A stretch of 64,000 nt of DNA from Croceivirga sp. (GCA_028284935.1 JANQQQ010000038.1:1-64000), one strand, 5' to 3'. Shown: positions 53,275 to 61,401, numbered from the stretch's first letter. Made by a program: numbers and translations. Notes: generated from the sequence alone by a model not told the origin.

Positions 53275-53810
53275 CCTTTTGCTATAAATCGTTCATCTAT
53301 TGGCATTACCGTGCCACAATTGTCACAGGTTCTGAGTTCTTTTGAACCATAAAAGTGCTTAAAATGGCCTAAGAAATCCTTTTCAATATCATGTAGGGTG
53401 AAATAGGCTTCATAAAGTTTGTGGTTACAGTTATCACAGAACCAAAGGAGTCCATCATCCACTTTCATATGGCTCCGTTTTCGTTCAATCACCAAACCAA
53501 TGGAACCCTCGTGACGTACCGGAGAATGTGGAACTTTGGCTGGATGTAGGTACATATCCCCAGGACCAAGCTCCATGGTCTTTTTTTGTCCTTCTTCTTG
53601 AATGTGTACTTCAATAGTGCCCTCCAGTTGATAAAAAAGTTCTTCTGTTTCATTATAATGATAATCCTTTCTGGCGTTCGGCCCCGCGACGACCATTACA
53701 ATATAGTCGCCGGCATCTTTATAAAGATTTTTGTTGCCAACAGGAGGTTTTAGCGTTTCCTTGTTCTCCGCTAACCATTTATTAAGATTAAAAGGGGGCT
53801 GTATTGCCAT
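53271..53810 (-). CDS. nbaC: 3-hydroxyanthranilate 3,4-dioxygenase
   Basis: 179 residues, cupin. Opens the ring of 3-hydroxyanthranilate in the kynurenine route of tryptophan breakdown or NAD synthesis. Fe ligands lie in NARKDYHYNETEELFYQLEG (His, Glu near 46-57) and DMYLHPAKVPHSP (His near 95). The C-terminus holds a rubredoxin-like second metal site, two CxxC pairs (CDNC near 123 and CDNC near 160), as in bacterial enzymes. ATG 53810 is used; the frame opens 8 codons earlier. Other kynurenine genes are not in the window. Confidence 0.92.
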   Translation of the reverse strand: MAIQPPFNLNKWLAENKETLKPPVGNKNLYKDAGDYIVMVVAGPNARKDYHYNETEELFYQLEGTIEVHIQEEGQKKTMELGPGDMYLHPAKVPHSPVRHEGSIGLVIERKRSHMKVDDGLLWFCDNCNHKLYEAYFTLHDIEKDFLGHFKHFYGSKELRTCDNCGTVMPIDERFIAKG

Positions 53811-53853
53811 GTACTCTTTTTCGGAAAGGTACAAAACCTATATAAATAGAAAT

Positions 53854-53883
53854 AAAAAGCCCTGCAAATCAGCAGGGCTTTTT
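53854..53883 (-). terminator. terminator after the CAP-domain gene
   Basis: AAAAAGCCCTGC (53854-53865) and GCAGGGCTTTTT (53872-53883), perfect 12-base stem, 6-base loop. Lies between the CAP-gene stop (53939) and the dioxygenase start. Confidence 0.85.
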
Positions 53884-53938
53884 AAAACCATCAAAACACT
53901 TAATTAAAACACTTAATATAAAAATCGAATCTAATTTT

Positions 53939-54436
53939 TTATTTTCTGAAGAAAATCTGTGTATAATACGGATTACCTTCGGTATCGTTCATTATGCTCA
54001 AAGTAGTATGGGTAAAGTCGCCTTCAATTGTATTCTTATGGGATGAACTATTCAACCATCCCTCAAGGGCGTTCTCTACTTGTGGATAGTCCTTGGCAAC
54101 GTTCTCGGCAACAAAATTGGCAGAAGTGATTTCTGAAATCGTGGATGCTCTGGCCTCAAAATTATCATGGCTTAACGCTCCTTGTGAAATCATATACTCG
54201 TTGTGCTCAGAAGCATACTTATACGCCTCAGCACTAAATTCCAACTCATTTAATCCTTGTGATGTACGGTAATTGTTGACAATATCAATTAATTCCTGTT
54301 CTTGTACAGATAGTTCAACGACTACTTTCGAGGTGGTCCCATTTTCAAATAATTCCTGATCTTCCGAAACCGATGTTGTGGAACAAGAAGTCAGCAGAAT
54401 TGCAAAAATGACAATCAAGCTATAACGGGGGAACAT
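53939..54436 (-). CDS. CAP/SCP-domain lipoprotein
   Basis: 165 residues. Lipoprotein signal ending LLTSC (residue 18), then a CAP domain (about 48-163): ELIDIVNNYRTSQGLNEL, SHDNFEARA (ligand His near 98), ENVAKDYPQ and GWLNSSSHKNTIEGDF (His near 138), with the Glu between. Secreted SCP-like proteins of bacteria are of unclear function. Exposed at the envelope. Confidence 0.88.
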   Translation of the reverse strand: MFPRYSLIVIFAILLTSCSTTSVSEDQELFENGTTSKVVVELSVQEQELIDIVNNYRTSQGLNELEFSAEAYKYASEHNEYMISQGALSHDNFEARASTISEITSANFVAENVAKDYPQVENALEGWLNSSSHKNTIEGDFTHTTLSIMNDTEGNPYYTQIFFRK

Positions 54437-54439
54437 TCT

Positions 54440-54507
54440 TTTCTACTTTAATGTGATTAGTGTTAATTCTTACAGGGCTAAAGTAGAAATGAAATGTGCG
54501 GGACCAA
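54440..54507 (-). promoter_or_regulatory. promoter with 11-base inverted repeat in front of the CAP gene
   Basis: Reverse strand TTG (54507-54505), 19 bases, TACTTTAG (54485-54478; one change from TAnnTTTG). TTTCTACTTTA (54440-54450) and TAAAGTAGAAA (54479-54489) are a perfect 11-base inverted repeat with a 28-base gap; one arm covers the -7 box and the other ends 3 bases before the ATG. Rest of 54437-54725 shows no gene. Confidence 0.5.
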
Positions 54508-54725
54508 GAAATTCTCTTTAATCGCACCTGTTTTTTCGGTCATCTGCAAAATACTATTGAATAAGGGCTTATCGATAAAATACAGATATAATTTCATCGA
54601 ATAAATCAAACATTTCATGTGACTTTTCACTGCTTATCGAGACTGCACTACCATTAATCGATGGAAAGAAAAATTGGAACGGGATGAAGTACACAAATGT
54701 GTCGGTATATGGGATTTAGAGCGTG

Positions 54726-55232
54726 TTATTTAGGTTCAACGGAATCAGTATTGTTTCTGAAAACGGTATTGAAAACAAACGCCCCGATATCACGCACAGG
54801 TTGATAAAGAATGGACTCTTTTTTGGTTTCCTCATTAATAAAGTTGAGGGAAGCAGTGGCCTTTTCAAAGAATACAAGTAGAGCCCCCAATATGATGGCC
54901 ACTTTAAGCGCACCAAAAATCCCTCCCGCAATTTTATTCAGAAGGCCGAGCATTGCGAAATCAGCAATTTTTGTGAGCAGTTTTCCTGCAAAGTGCACCA
55001 GTAGTACGATTGCTATGAATGTAATTATAAAAGAAGTGATTTTAATGTAGCGGGGGTTCCAATCCATATTTTGGGAAAGATAATCCGCAGCGATATAAGA
55101 GAAATGAATAGAACCGAAGATGCCTGCTATCAAGGCTACCAGAGAAGCGAGTTCCACAAAAAGTCCGTTGGTCAGTCCTTTGTATAGACCCCATACTAGA
55201 AGAATACCCAACACAATATCCAAAAAATTCAT
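54726..55232 (-). CDS. CvpA family membrane protein
   Basis: 168 residues, four transmembrane helices and a short C-terminal tail. MNFLDIVLGILLVWGLYKG and FGALKVAIILGALLVFFEKA-type segments (short parts: DIVLGILLVWG, LKVAIILGALLVF) fit CvpA/colicin V production family. Usually an envelope-homeostasis protein. Same strand as the CAP gene but separated by 289 bases with its promoter. Confidence 0.88.
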   Translation of the reverse strand: MNFLDIVLGILLVWGLYKGLTNGLFVELASLVALIAGIFGSIHFSYIAADYLSQNMDWNPRYIKITSFIITFIAIVLLVHFAGKLLTKIADFAMLGLLNKIAGGIFGALKVAIILGALLVFFEKATASLNFINEETKKESILYQPVRDIGAFVFNTVFRNNTDSVEPK

Positions 55233-55324
55233 GGTAGTGTTTTGAGCAAATATAAACTATTGGACAAAGTTCAATGTTTAAAAAACCTATGAGGGATTAA
55301 TAAAGCGGCTTGGCCAGTTTCTTT

Positions 55325-55519
55325 CTATTCTTTCTCGTTTAAATCTGGGGCTACTTGAACTCCTCTGATTAGATATAATACAACTAAGATAAAACTCATC
55401 CCAATACCAAAAATGAAGACTGCCCAGAAAGGAAAACCTAGAAATAGAAGCAGGGAACAGAAGGAGACGATAGCGAAAAGAATAAGATAGTTTCCATTGA
55501 TGATTGCTTTGCCTTGCAT
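55325..55519 (-). CDS. small two-helix membrane protein
   Basis: 64 residues from ATG 55519 (frame opens 17 codons earlier but those residues are atypical). Two hydrophobic helices (about 10-27 and 30-48), acidic tail PDLNEKE. Not assignable to a named family with confidence. Confidence 0.65.
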   Translation of the reverse strand: MQGKAIINGNYLILFAIVSFCSLLLFLGFPFWAVFIFGIGMSFILVVLYLIRGVQVAPDLNEKE

Positions 55520-55679
55520 AATTATGATGTATAATGAAGAACAGTACAAAGTTAAATAATTGATATTCAATTATTTATTAAAATTGGGTTTATGTGTATT
55601 TGGTATCAATATCGGTATCGATGGTCTTTTTCAAAGGATTTTTAACGATAAGCAACCAGGCATCCCTACCTTTGTCCAC

Positions 55680-56036
55680 ATGGCCAGGGACACCTTACTC
55701 AAGCAACGTTGGGAGCATTTGGTAGCGAAGCTATCTGCTCAATTTTCCGATGGAGACCCATTGGATTTGGAAGGAATTATTTATTTGGTGGGTGTACAAG
55801 AATTAGGGCAACTCCATCGAAATTTTAAAAAAGATGAGAAAGTAAATCTAATGCATATCGCCATCTGTAAACTATTGGAACCCTATGGGTTTTATGAATT
55901 TGATTTTTTTGACAAGGAAGGTTGGCCGCATTATATTGTGAGGGAAAATCTCCCTCCCCTGAAATCTGGGGAACAAAGTGTGTTGATGAAGGAGGCATTG
56001 GTAAATTACTTTTTAGAAAAGGAATACATCGTTTAA
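55680..56036 (+). CDS. conserved hypothetical protein (118 aa)
   Basis: Soluble, helical protein; MARDTLLKQRWEHLVAKLSA start, GDPLDLEGIIYLVGVQELG near 25-43 and HIAICKLLEPYGFYEF near 60-75. I start at ATG 55680: the frame extends upstream to a TTG at 55560 but with a weakly coding stretch. A perfect -7 box TACCTTTG (55667-55674) lies 6 bases upstream, which would make the message nearly leaderless. Stop overlaps the next gene by one base (TAATG). Function unknown. Confidence 0.7.
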   Translation: MARDTLLKQRWEHLVAKLSAQFSDGDPLDLEGIIYLVGVQELGQLHRNFKKDEKVNLMHIAICKLLEPYGFYEFDFFDKEGWPHYIVRENLPPLKSGEQSVLMKEALVNYFLEKEYIV

Positions 56037-56347
56037 TGGAATTACAAACACCCTATTATGCGGTAATTTTTACAAATACCCGTACTGAAGGAGATTTTGG
56101 TTATGCTAAAATGGCAGAAAAAATGGAGCAATTGGCACAGGGACAACCGGGTTATTTAGGATTTGAGAGCGCACGTTCAGGATTGGGGATTGCAGTAAGT
56201 TATTGGGAAAGTCTTGAAGCCATTACTGGGTGGAAGGCCCATATGGAACATCAACTTGCCCAGGAAAAAGGGAAAGCCCAATGGTACAGTTGGTATAAAG
56301 TTCGCATCTGCAGGGTAGAACGTGAATACGAGTTCAGTACTTCCTAA
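56036..56347 (+). CDS. antibiotic biosynthesis monooxygenase (ABM)-like protein
   Basis: 103 residues, ferredoxin-like dimeric alpha-beta barrel. YYAVIFTNTRTEGDFGY start, LAQGQPGYLGFESARSGLGIAVSYWESLEAITGWKAH (short parts: GYLGFES, SYWESLEAI, GWKAHMEH) are the ABM-type signature, and YKVRICRVEREYEF end is typical of the YqjZ/HmoB-like group. Could bind haem or act as an oxygenase; unproven. Translationally coupled to the 118-residue protein. Confidence 0.82.
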   Translation: MELQTPYYAVIFTNTRTEGDFGYAKMAEKMEQLAQGQPGYLGFESARSGLGIAVSYWESLEAITGWKAHMEHQLAQEKGKAQWYSWYKVRICRVEREYEFSTS

Positions 56348-56414
56348 ATGGCTCCCTATTTCTTTGAAATGGTACTTTAATCCTCTAATTTTAAAGCTCA
56401 AAAATTGCTGTACC

Positions 56415-58088
56415 ATGAAGGAGCTTATCCGCTTTTCCAATTTGGATAGAACCAAGACCATTAAAGAATTATCTGAAGTAGCATTTGACCTCGTTGTGAT
56501 TGGAGGAGGAATTACCGGGGGGGGAATAGCTTTGGACGCAGCTTCCAGGGGACTTAAGGTGGCCCTTTTGGAAAAGGGGGACTTTGCCTCAGGAACCAGC
56601 AGTAAGTCCACCAAGCTTATCCATGGGGGGCTTCGTTATTTAAAACAGTTCGATTTTTGGTTGGTAAAAGAAGTGGGTTCGGAGCGTGCCATTGTACATA
56701 GGTTGGCGCCCCATTTGGTATTGCCCGAAAAGATGTTGTTGCCCCTTATCGAGGGGGGATCATATGGAAAATGGCTCACCAGTATAGGACTGAAGGTTTA
56801 CGATATTTTAGCCCAAGTATCGGGTGATGATAAACGGCAAATGTTAGACAAAAAACAGGCCTTGAAATTGGAGCCGTTGTTACCCAAAAAAATATTGAAC
56901 GGTGCCGGTTATTATGCCGAATATAGAACCGATGATGCTCGATTGACCATTGAAAACATTAAAACCAGTTTGAAATATGGGGCTGTGGCGTTGAACTATG
57001 CTGAAGTAAAAGACTTTATCTATAAGGAAAACCAAGTCGCTGGCGTTGTCGCAGTAGATTCGCAGCTGGGAGAACAGTTCACCATCAAATCCAAGTATGT
57101 AATCAGTGCTGCCGGGCCTTGGGTTGACGAACTCCGTTCCATCAATCATTCCAAAAAAGGGAAACGCCTACATTTAACTAAAGGCGTACACTTGGTATTC
57201 CCATTTGAAAAGCTTCCCGTTAAGCAATCTGTATATTTTGACATTCCTGACGGGCGCATGATGTTTGCCATTCCAAGGGGTAAAATCACCTATGTGGGTA
57301 CCACTGATACCAATTACAACTTGGATAAGGATGACATTCGTACCGATTTGGCCGATGCCATTTATTTAATATCCGCAGTAAATAATATGTTTCCTGATAT
57401 TGAACTGGAAATGGACGATATCATTTCCTCTTGGGCTGGGGTTCGACCATTGATTCACGAAGAAGGAAAATCCGCTTCAGAACTTTCCCGTAAGGATGAA
57501 ATATTTACATCAGACACAGGTCTTATTAGCATTGCTGGAGGTAAATTGACGGGATACCGTAAAATGGCAGAGCGGGTGGTGGACCGTATTGTAAAAAAAA
57601 TGGAGGAAGAATACCAAACCAAGGTTAAGGAATGCCATACGGATGAAATCCCACTCTGCGGAAATGGTTTTAAGAAGTTCAAGCATGTTAAAAAGTATAT
57701 CGATGAAATCCATGTGAGGATAAAGGCAGATGGTTTCTCTGCCTATGATGCTTGGTATCTTGTAACCACCTACGGAAAACAGACCGAACAAATTCTAGAG
57801 GCATACAAAGGCTATAAAAACAAAGAGGCTTCCTTAGGTATGATTCGCGCTGAGCTCAAATTTGGTATGGAGCATGAAATGGTCGCCAATCCCATGGACT
57901 TCTTTATCCGTAGAACAGGACGTCTGTATTTTGATATAGATAGTGTTAGGGCATATTTAAAACCTATTCTGGACGATTTGCAAAAAGCATTTGGATATGA
58001 TGAGGCCCAACAACTGGCTTTCCAAGAAAAAATAATGGAAGAGTTGGAACTACACTCCAATTTTTCATTGGAACGCCGAGAGGTTTAA
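56415..58088 (+). CDS. glpD: glycerol-3-phosphate dehydrogenase, FAD-dependent
   Basis: 557 residues. Oxidises glycerol 3-phosphate to dihydroxyacetone phosphate at the inner face of the membrane, feeding electrons to quinone. FAD-binding VVIGGGITGGG (27-37), GTSSKSTKLIHGGLRYL near 65-82, GTTDTNY near 297 and ISIAGGKLTGYRKMAERV near 378-395, then a C-terminal helical domain. ATG 56415 is chosen; the frame opens 31 codons upstream. No glpK or glpF nearby. Its stop overlaps that of gpsA, the reverse-direction enzyme, by 4 bases. Confidence 0.95.
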   Translation: MKELIRFSNLDRTKTIKELSEVAFDLVVIGGGITGGGIALDAASRGLKVALLEKGDFASGTSSKSTKLIHGGLRYLKQFDFWLVKEVGSERAIVHRLAPHLVLPEKMLLPLIEGGSYGKWLTSIGLKVYDILAQVSGDDKRQMLDKKQALKLEPLLPKKILNGAGYYAEYRTDDARLTIENIKTSLKYGAVALNYAEVKDFIYKENQVAGVVAVDSQLGEQFTIKSKYVISAAGPWVDELRSINHSKKGKRLHLTKGVHLVFPFEKLPVKQSVYFDIPDGRMMFAIPRGKITYVGTTDTNYNLDKDDIRTDLADAIYLISAVNNMFPDIELEMDDIISSWAGVRPLIHEEGKSASELSRKDEIFTSDTGLISIAGGKLTGYRKMAERVVDRIVKKMEEEYQTKVKECHTDEIPLCGNGFKKFKHVKKYIDEIHVRIKADGFSAYDAWYLVTTYGKQTEQILEAYKGYKNKEASLGMIRAELKFGMEHEMVANPMDFFIRRTGRLYFDIDSVRAYLKPILDDLQKAFGYDEAQQLAFQEKIMEELELHSNFSLERREV

Positions 58089-59074
58089 TCCAATTTTTCG
58101 GTAAGCCTTTTGAATGTCTTTTTGGGATTTTTGTTTTCATAGAGAATGCTGTAGACCGCATTGATAATTGGGGTTTTTGTTTTTTTTTCCAATTTTTCCA
58201 TCAAGAGACGGGCACTTTTCGCAGCATAATATCCTTCCGCCACCATGTTCATTTCCATCATGGCACTTTTTACCGTATACCCCTTGCCGACCATGTTCCC
58301 AAACATACGGTTTCTACTAAAAGTGGAATATCCCGTAACCAATAGATCCCCCAAATACGCAGAATTATTGATATTCCGCTTCATCTTGTGGACTTTATCA
58401 ATAAAGCGCTTCATTTCACGAATGGCATTGCTCATGAGGACGCTTTGAAAGTTATCACCGTATCCTAGGCCGTGGGCAATTCCGGCAGCAATGGCATAAA
58501 TGTTCTTCAACATGGCTGCGTATTCCGTGCCAACAATGTCATCCGATATTTTAATTCTGATATAATGACTTTTTAAGTGCTGGGCCAAAAAGGTCGCTTT
58601 TTCTTCATCGGAACAGGCTAGTGTAAGATAGGATAGTCGTTCCAGCGCAACTTCCTCGGCATGGCAAGGACCGGTCACCACCCCAATATGGGAATAAGGA
58701 ATGTTGTATTTAAAATGAAAGTGTTCCCCAACAATTTTTCCTGTTGTTGGAACTATTCCCTTAATGGCCGAGAAAATGATTTTTCCATTCAGGGGATGGG
58801 TCAATTTATCCAGTTCTTGTTCCAAAAACGCAGAGGGGATAACGAACAAGAGGAAGTCACAAGCCTCCGCAGCTTCATTAATATTGTTGGTCAGTTTTAA
58901 ATAGGCGTTGTTTAGTTGCACCGAGCTAAGGTAATTGGGATTTTGCCCCTCCTTCTTAATATGCTCTATAGCATGAACACTACGCATGTACCAATGGACT
59001 TCATCCAAGTTTTCGGTCAACATCTTTACCAAAGCCGTGGCCCAACTACCCCCTCCTAAAACCGCTATCTTCAA
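58085..59074 (-). CDS. gpsA: glycerol-3-phosphate dehydrogenase, NAD(P)+
   Basis: 329 residues. Makes glycerol 3-phosphate from dihydroxyacetone phosphate for phospholipid synthesis. Rossmann loop AVLGGGSWATALVKML (4-19), LLFVIPSAFLEQEL near 74, SAIKGIVPTTGKIVGE near 107-122 with the catalytic Lys-Gly, VVTGPCHAEEVA near 139, and LKNIYAIAAGIAHGLG near 190-205 with the catalytic Lys. Convergent with glpD, the two enzymes running opposite reactions. Confidence 0.94.
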   Translation of the reverse strand: MKIAVLGGGSWATALVKMLTENLDEVHWYMRSVHAIEHIKKEGQNPNYLSSVQLNNAYLKLTNNINEAAEACDFLLFVIPSAFLEQELDKLTHPLNGKIIFSAIKGIVPTTGKIVGEHFHFKYNIPYSHIGVVTGPCHAEEVALERLSYLTLACSDEEKATFLAQHLKSHYIRIKISDDIVGTEYAAMLKNIYAIAAGIAHGLGYGDNFQSVLMSNAIREMKRFIDKVHKMKRNINNSAYLGDLLVTGYSTFSRNRMFGNMVGKGYTVKSAMMEMNMVAEGYYAAKSARLLMEKLEKKTKTPIINAVYSILYENKNPKKTFKRLTEKLD

Positions 59075-59102
59075 CCTAAGAATGTTGTTAAAATTACAAT
59101 CC

Positions 59103-59110
59103 CAAAAATA
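59103..59110 (-). promoter_or_regulatory. -7 box of the gpsA promoter
   Basis: Reverse-strand TATTTTTG, exact TAnnTTTG, 28 bases from the gpsA ATG. -33 element weak. Confidence 0.45.
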
Positions 59111-59212
59111 GGATAAATGGAAATTTAACCATTAAAATTTGATTATCAATATGTTATGATTTTTGGCATGATGCTTGGTCTTCTATGGTAGAAACCATTA
59201 AACCCAGCACGT

Positions 59213-60130
59213 ATGAAAGCTAAAAAACTACTTCTCGGATTATTGGCAATAGGCCTCCTGACCAGTTCATGTTATACAGAGGTCATTTTAGAAGACGAAA
59301 TTATCGTTGAATCCGCGCTTAATACCGATCAGGCCCTGCAGTCTTATGATTTATGGTATGTGGATATCAATGCTACTAGGGGAAATGGCGAAATCCCATT
59401 CTTACAGCGTGCGTTCACCTTATCCTTTGCGGATGGGGTTGTATTTGCCAACAACAATATTGTGGGCATTGGAAAAACGGGCAATGGGTTGGGAATTGAT
59501 GTAGGTAGCTATGGAACCTTTAATGGGGTGGTGGATATTGACCATGATATCGACGGCGCATGGACGTTCGAAGTTTTTGCCATGAACAACAGTACCTTGG
59601 AATTGTATAATAGAAGAACAAACACCTCTTACTTTTTGGATGGATACCAAAGAAGAAACTTTGATTATGACAGACTCTTTTATGAAAATATACAGTATCT
59701 GTTACAGGAGTTTGATGCTTGGGAAAAAACCTTTACCAGCGAATTGGGAGCGATAAATGATTTTGATGATGAAAACTTCTTGCGATTTTTTGGAGACAAT
59801 GCGGGTTTTTTTCAGTCATCAGTTGATGTGCCGGGTACACGAATTCCCGGTTTGCAGTGGGATTATGAAGGAAATTACGAAGTGTTTGACACCAATGATG
59901 AAACATTGAAAACTTTAACACTGGATTATGACTTCTTGGGCAATGATTACTTCGAGCTGTACGTTATTGACGATAGTACGGTTGAACTCTACCATGTAGC
60001 CAGTGAGACCGTATATGAGCTTACGGGAAGGGGATTTGTGCAATTCCTTAAGTCCAAAGAGGGCTCAGGAAAAAAGCGTACAAAGTCAACAAATAGAAAG
60101 ATGAATGTTGAGCGTAAACGAAAAATGTAA
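59213..60130 (+). CDS. flavobacterial lipoprotein of unknown function
   Basis: 305 residues. Lipoprotein signal ending LLTSSC (residue 20) then CYTEVILEDE. The body repeats beta-rich segments (LQSYDLWYVDINATRGNGE near 42-60, TNTSYFLDGYQRRNF), with a short internal similarity between an N-terminal and a C-terminal half (STLELYNRRTNTSYFLDG versus STVELYHVASETVYELTG). Proteins of this kind are often labelled nicotinic acid mononucleotide adenyltransferase in flavobacterial genomes; nothing in the sequence (no HxGH motif) supports that. C-terminus ends in a strongly basic tail. Probably envelope-anchored. Confidence 0.75.
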   Translation: MKAKKLLLGLLAIGLLTSSCYTEVILEDEIIVESALNTDQALQSYDLWYVDINATRGNGEIPFLQRAFTLSFADGVVFANNNIVGIGKTGNGLGIDVGSYGTFNGVVDIDHDIDGAWTFEVFAMNNSTLELYNRRTNTSYFLDGYQRRNFDYDRLFYENIQYLLQEFDAWEKTFTSELGAINDFDDENFLRFFGDNAGFFQSSVDVPGTRIPGLQWDYEGNYEVFDTNDETLKTLTLDYDFLGNDYFELYVIDDSTVELYHVASETVYELTGRGFVQFLKSKEGSGKKRTKSTNRKMNVERKRKM

Positions 60131-60191
60131 GGTATAGCAATAGTCTTCGACTATAGTAATAAGTTTTTTGGTTGGTTATTTAGTTAGGAAT

Positions 60192-60226
60192 CGCCCTGTT
60201 GCCATCTCGCACAGGGCGGTTCTTTT
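60192..60226 (+). terminator. terminator after the lipoprotein gene
   Basis: CGCCCTGT (60192-60199) and ACAGGGCG (60211-60218) around an 11-base loop, followed by a T-rich stretch. Confidence 0.75.
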
Positions 60227-60230
60227 TAGT

Positions 60231-60390
60231 GAGATAGCAAATCTTCGATTTGCGTGATCGAACTAACCCTGAGCGAAGCCGAAGGGTCTTTTCAATGGGT
60301 TACAAAAGCTTATCTACAAATCTTCGATTTGTGTTATCCAATTAACCCCCGAGCTGACAAACTTAGCTCGTCGAAGTGTCCTTATATTAT
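60231..60390. repeat. cluster of REP-like palindromes
   Basis: Two copies of a small palindrome, GCAAATC-TTC-GATTTGC (60237-60253) and ACAAATC-TTC-GATTTGT (60316-60332), 79 bases apart, each followed by a related sequence (AACTAACCCTGAGC and AATTAACCCCCGAGC). ACCCTGAGCGAAGCCGAAGGGT (60266-60287) and the CGAGCT/AGCTCG stem with TCGAAGTG (60350-60378) resemble the CTGAGCGAAGTCGAAGG palindromes scattered over many Bacteroidota genomes. Non-coding, 60131-60422 holds no gene. Confidence 0.7.
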
Positions 60391-60422
60391 GTCATAAGTG
60401 AGTATAACCATTCATTAATGGT

Positions 60423-61268
60423 CTAATTTCCCATCCTTTTTTTGAAATCCGTTGGATTTTCCCCAGTTACCTTCTTGAACACCCTGGTAAAATAAGAAAG
60501 ACTTTCAAAACCTGATTCATGGAAGGTTTCGGAGATGTTTTTGCCTGATAGCAGCAAACGCTTGGCTTGGGTAATTCGATATTGGTTCAGAAAATTTGTA
60601 AACGTGGTACCCGACACTTTTTTAAAATATCTACAGAAAGCTTCATTACCAAGGTTCAATAAACTTGCAGCATCTGGAACTCCTATTTTTCTCTGGTAGT
60701 TGGAACTGATATATTCGTATACCTTTTGAAGCCGTAATTGTTTACTTTTTAATCGATCGGAAAGCACAGGTTTTTCATGAAGTAATTGGTATTCATCACT
60801 CTCCGCCAGCAGTTTGAGAATTTGGAAGACCTCAAGAAGCTGTTCAAACTGTGTCATTTTGTACAAACGTTTCATTCTATTCCCAATCTCAATCTTGGTG
60901 TCCCCATAAAATGCTATGCCGCACTGCGCATTCTCCAATAAGCTGGGCACCTTTGGCAATTCTGGCAGTTGCTTTAAAACCGTGGTACAGAAGTCAACAT
61001 TAAAATGTAGCACTTCTTTCAGATAGGTGGTCTTAATGCCGTAATCAAAATTTAAATGCGGAACATATGAACCGATGAATACCAAATCACTGTCGGAGAA
61101 AGTGGAAATATGTTCCCCAACATGTCGGGTACCATTCGCCCCTTCAATATACACCAGTTCATACTCAGGATGAAAATGCCAAAAGAAGAGATCGCTCAAC
61201 TTGGGATCGTGCAATAACCTAATGGAGCTTTTTTTATGGGGTTTAATATTTTCTAATTGAACCTTCAT
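60423..61268 (-). CDS. AraC-family transcriptional regulator
   Basis: 281 residues: N-terminal cupin (FFWHFHPEYELVYIEG near 26-41, HVGEH, GSYVPHLNF) and C-terminal AraC domain (about 185-281) with GVPDAASLLNLGNEAFCRYF and ISETFHESGFESLSYFTRVFKK. ATG 61268 starts the usual MKVQLENI; the frame opens 12 codons earlier. Divergent from the phytanoyl-CoA dioxygenase gene, with paired direct repeats in between that are likely its binding sites. Confidence 0.9.
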   Translation of the reverse strand: MKVQLENIKPHKKSSIRLLHDPKLSDLFFWHFHPEYELVYIEGANGTRHVGEHISTFSDSDLVFIGSYVPHLNFDYGIKTTYLKEVLHFNVDFCTTVLKQLPELPKVPSLLENAQCGIAFYGDTKIEIGNRMKRLYKMTQFEQLLEVFQILKLLAESDEYQLLHEKPVLSDRLKSKQLRLQKVYEYISSNYQRKIGVPDAASLLNLGNEAFCRYFKKVSGTTFTNFLNQYRITQAKRLLLSGKNISETFHESGFESLSYFTRVFKKVTGENPTDFKKRMGN

Positions 61269-61311
61269 TTGAATTAAAATAGCAAAAAAATGCCCATAAA
61301 TCATTTAAAAA

Positions 61312-61378
61312 GTCAAAATAATGAAAATTTTGGTCAAAATACTACTTGAATGAGAGATAGGATGCCAATAGTTTTGAC
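61312..61378 (+). promoter_or_regulatory. AraC binding half-sites and promoter of the dioxygenase gene
   Basis: GTCAAAATA occurs twice as direct repeats (61312-61320, 61333-61341), exactly 21 bases apart, and once inverted as TAGTTTTGAC (61369-61378). The promoter is TTG (61346-61348), 20 bases, TAGTTTTG (61369-61376), 26 bases before the ATG at 61402. Two half-sites on one face of the helix next to the -33 element is the classic AraC activator layout. Confidence 0.65.
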
Positions 61379-61401
61379 CTATAATTTTAAAACAAAATGG
61401 T

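Noticed and set aside
55560-55679. N-terminal extension of the 118-residue protein from a TTG
   Set aside because: The stretch overlaps the leader of the divergent small membrane protein, and a -7 box just before ATG 55680 fits the shorter gene.
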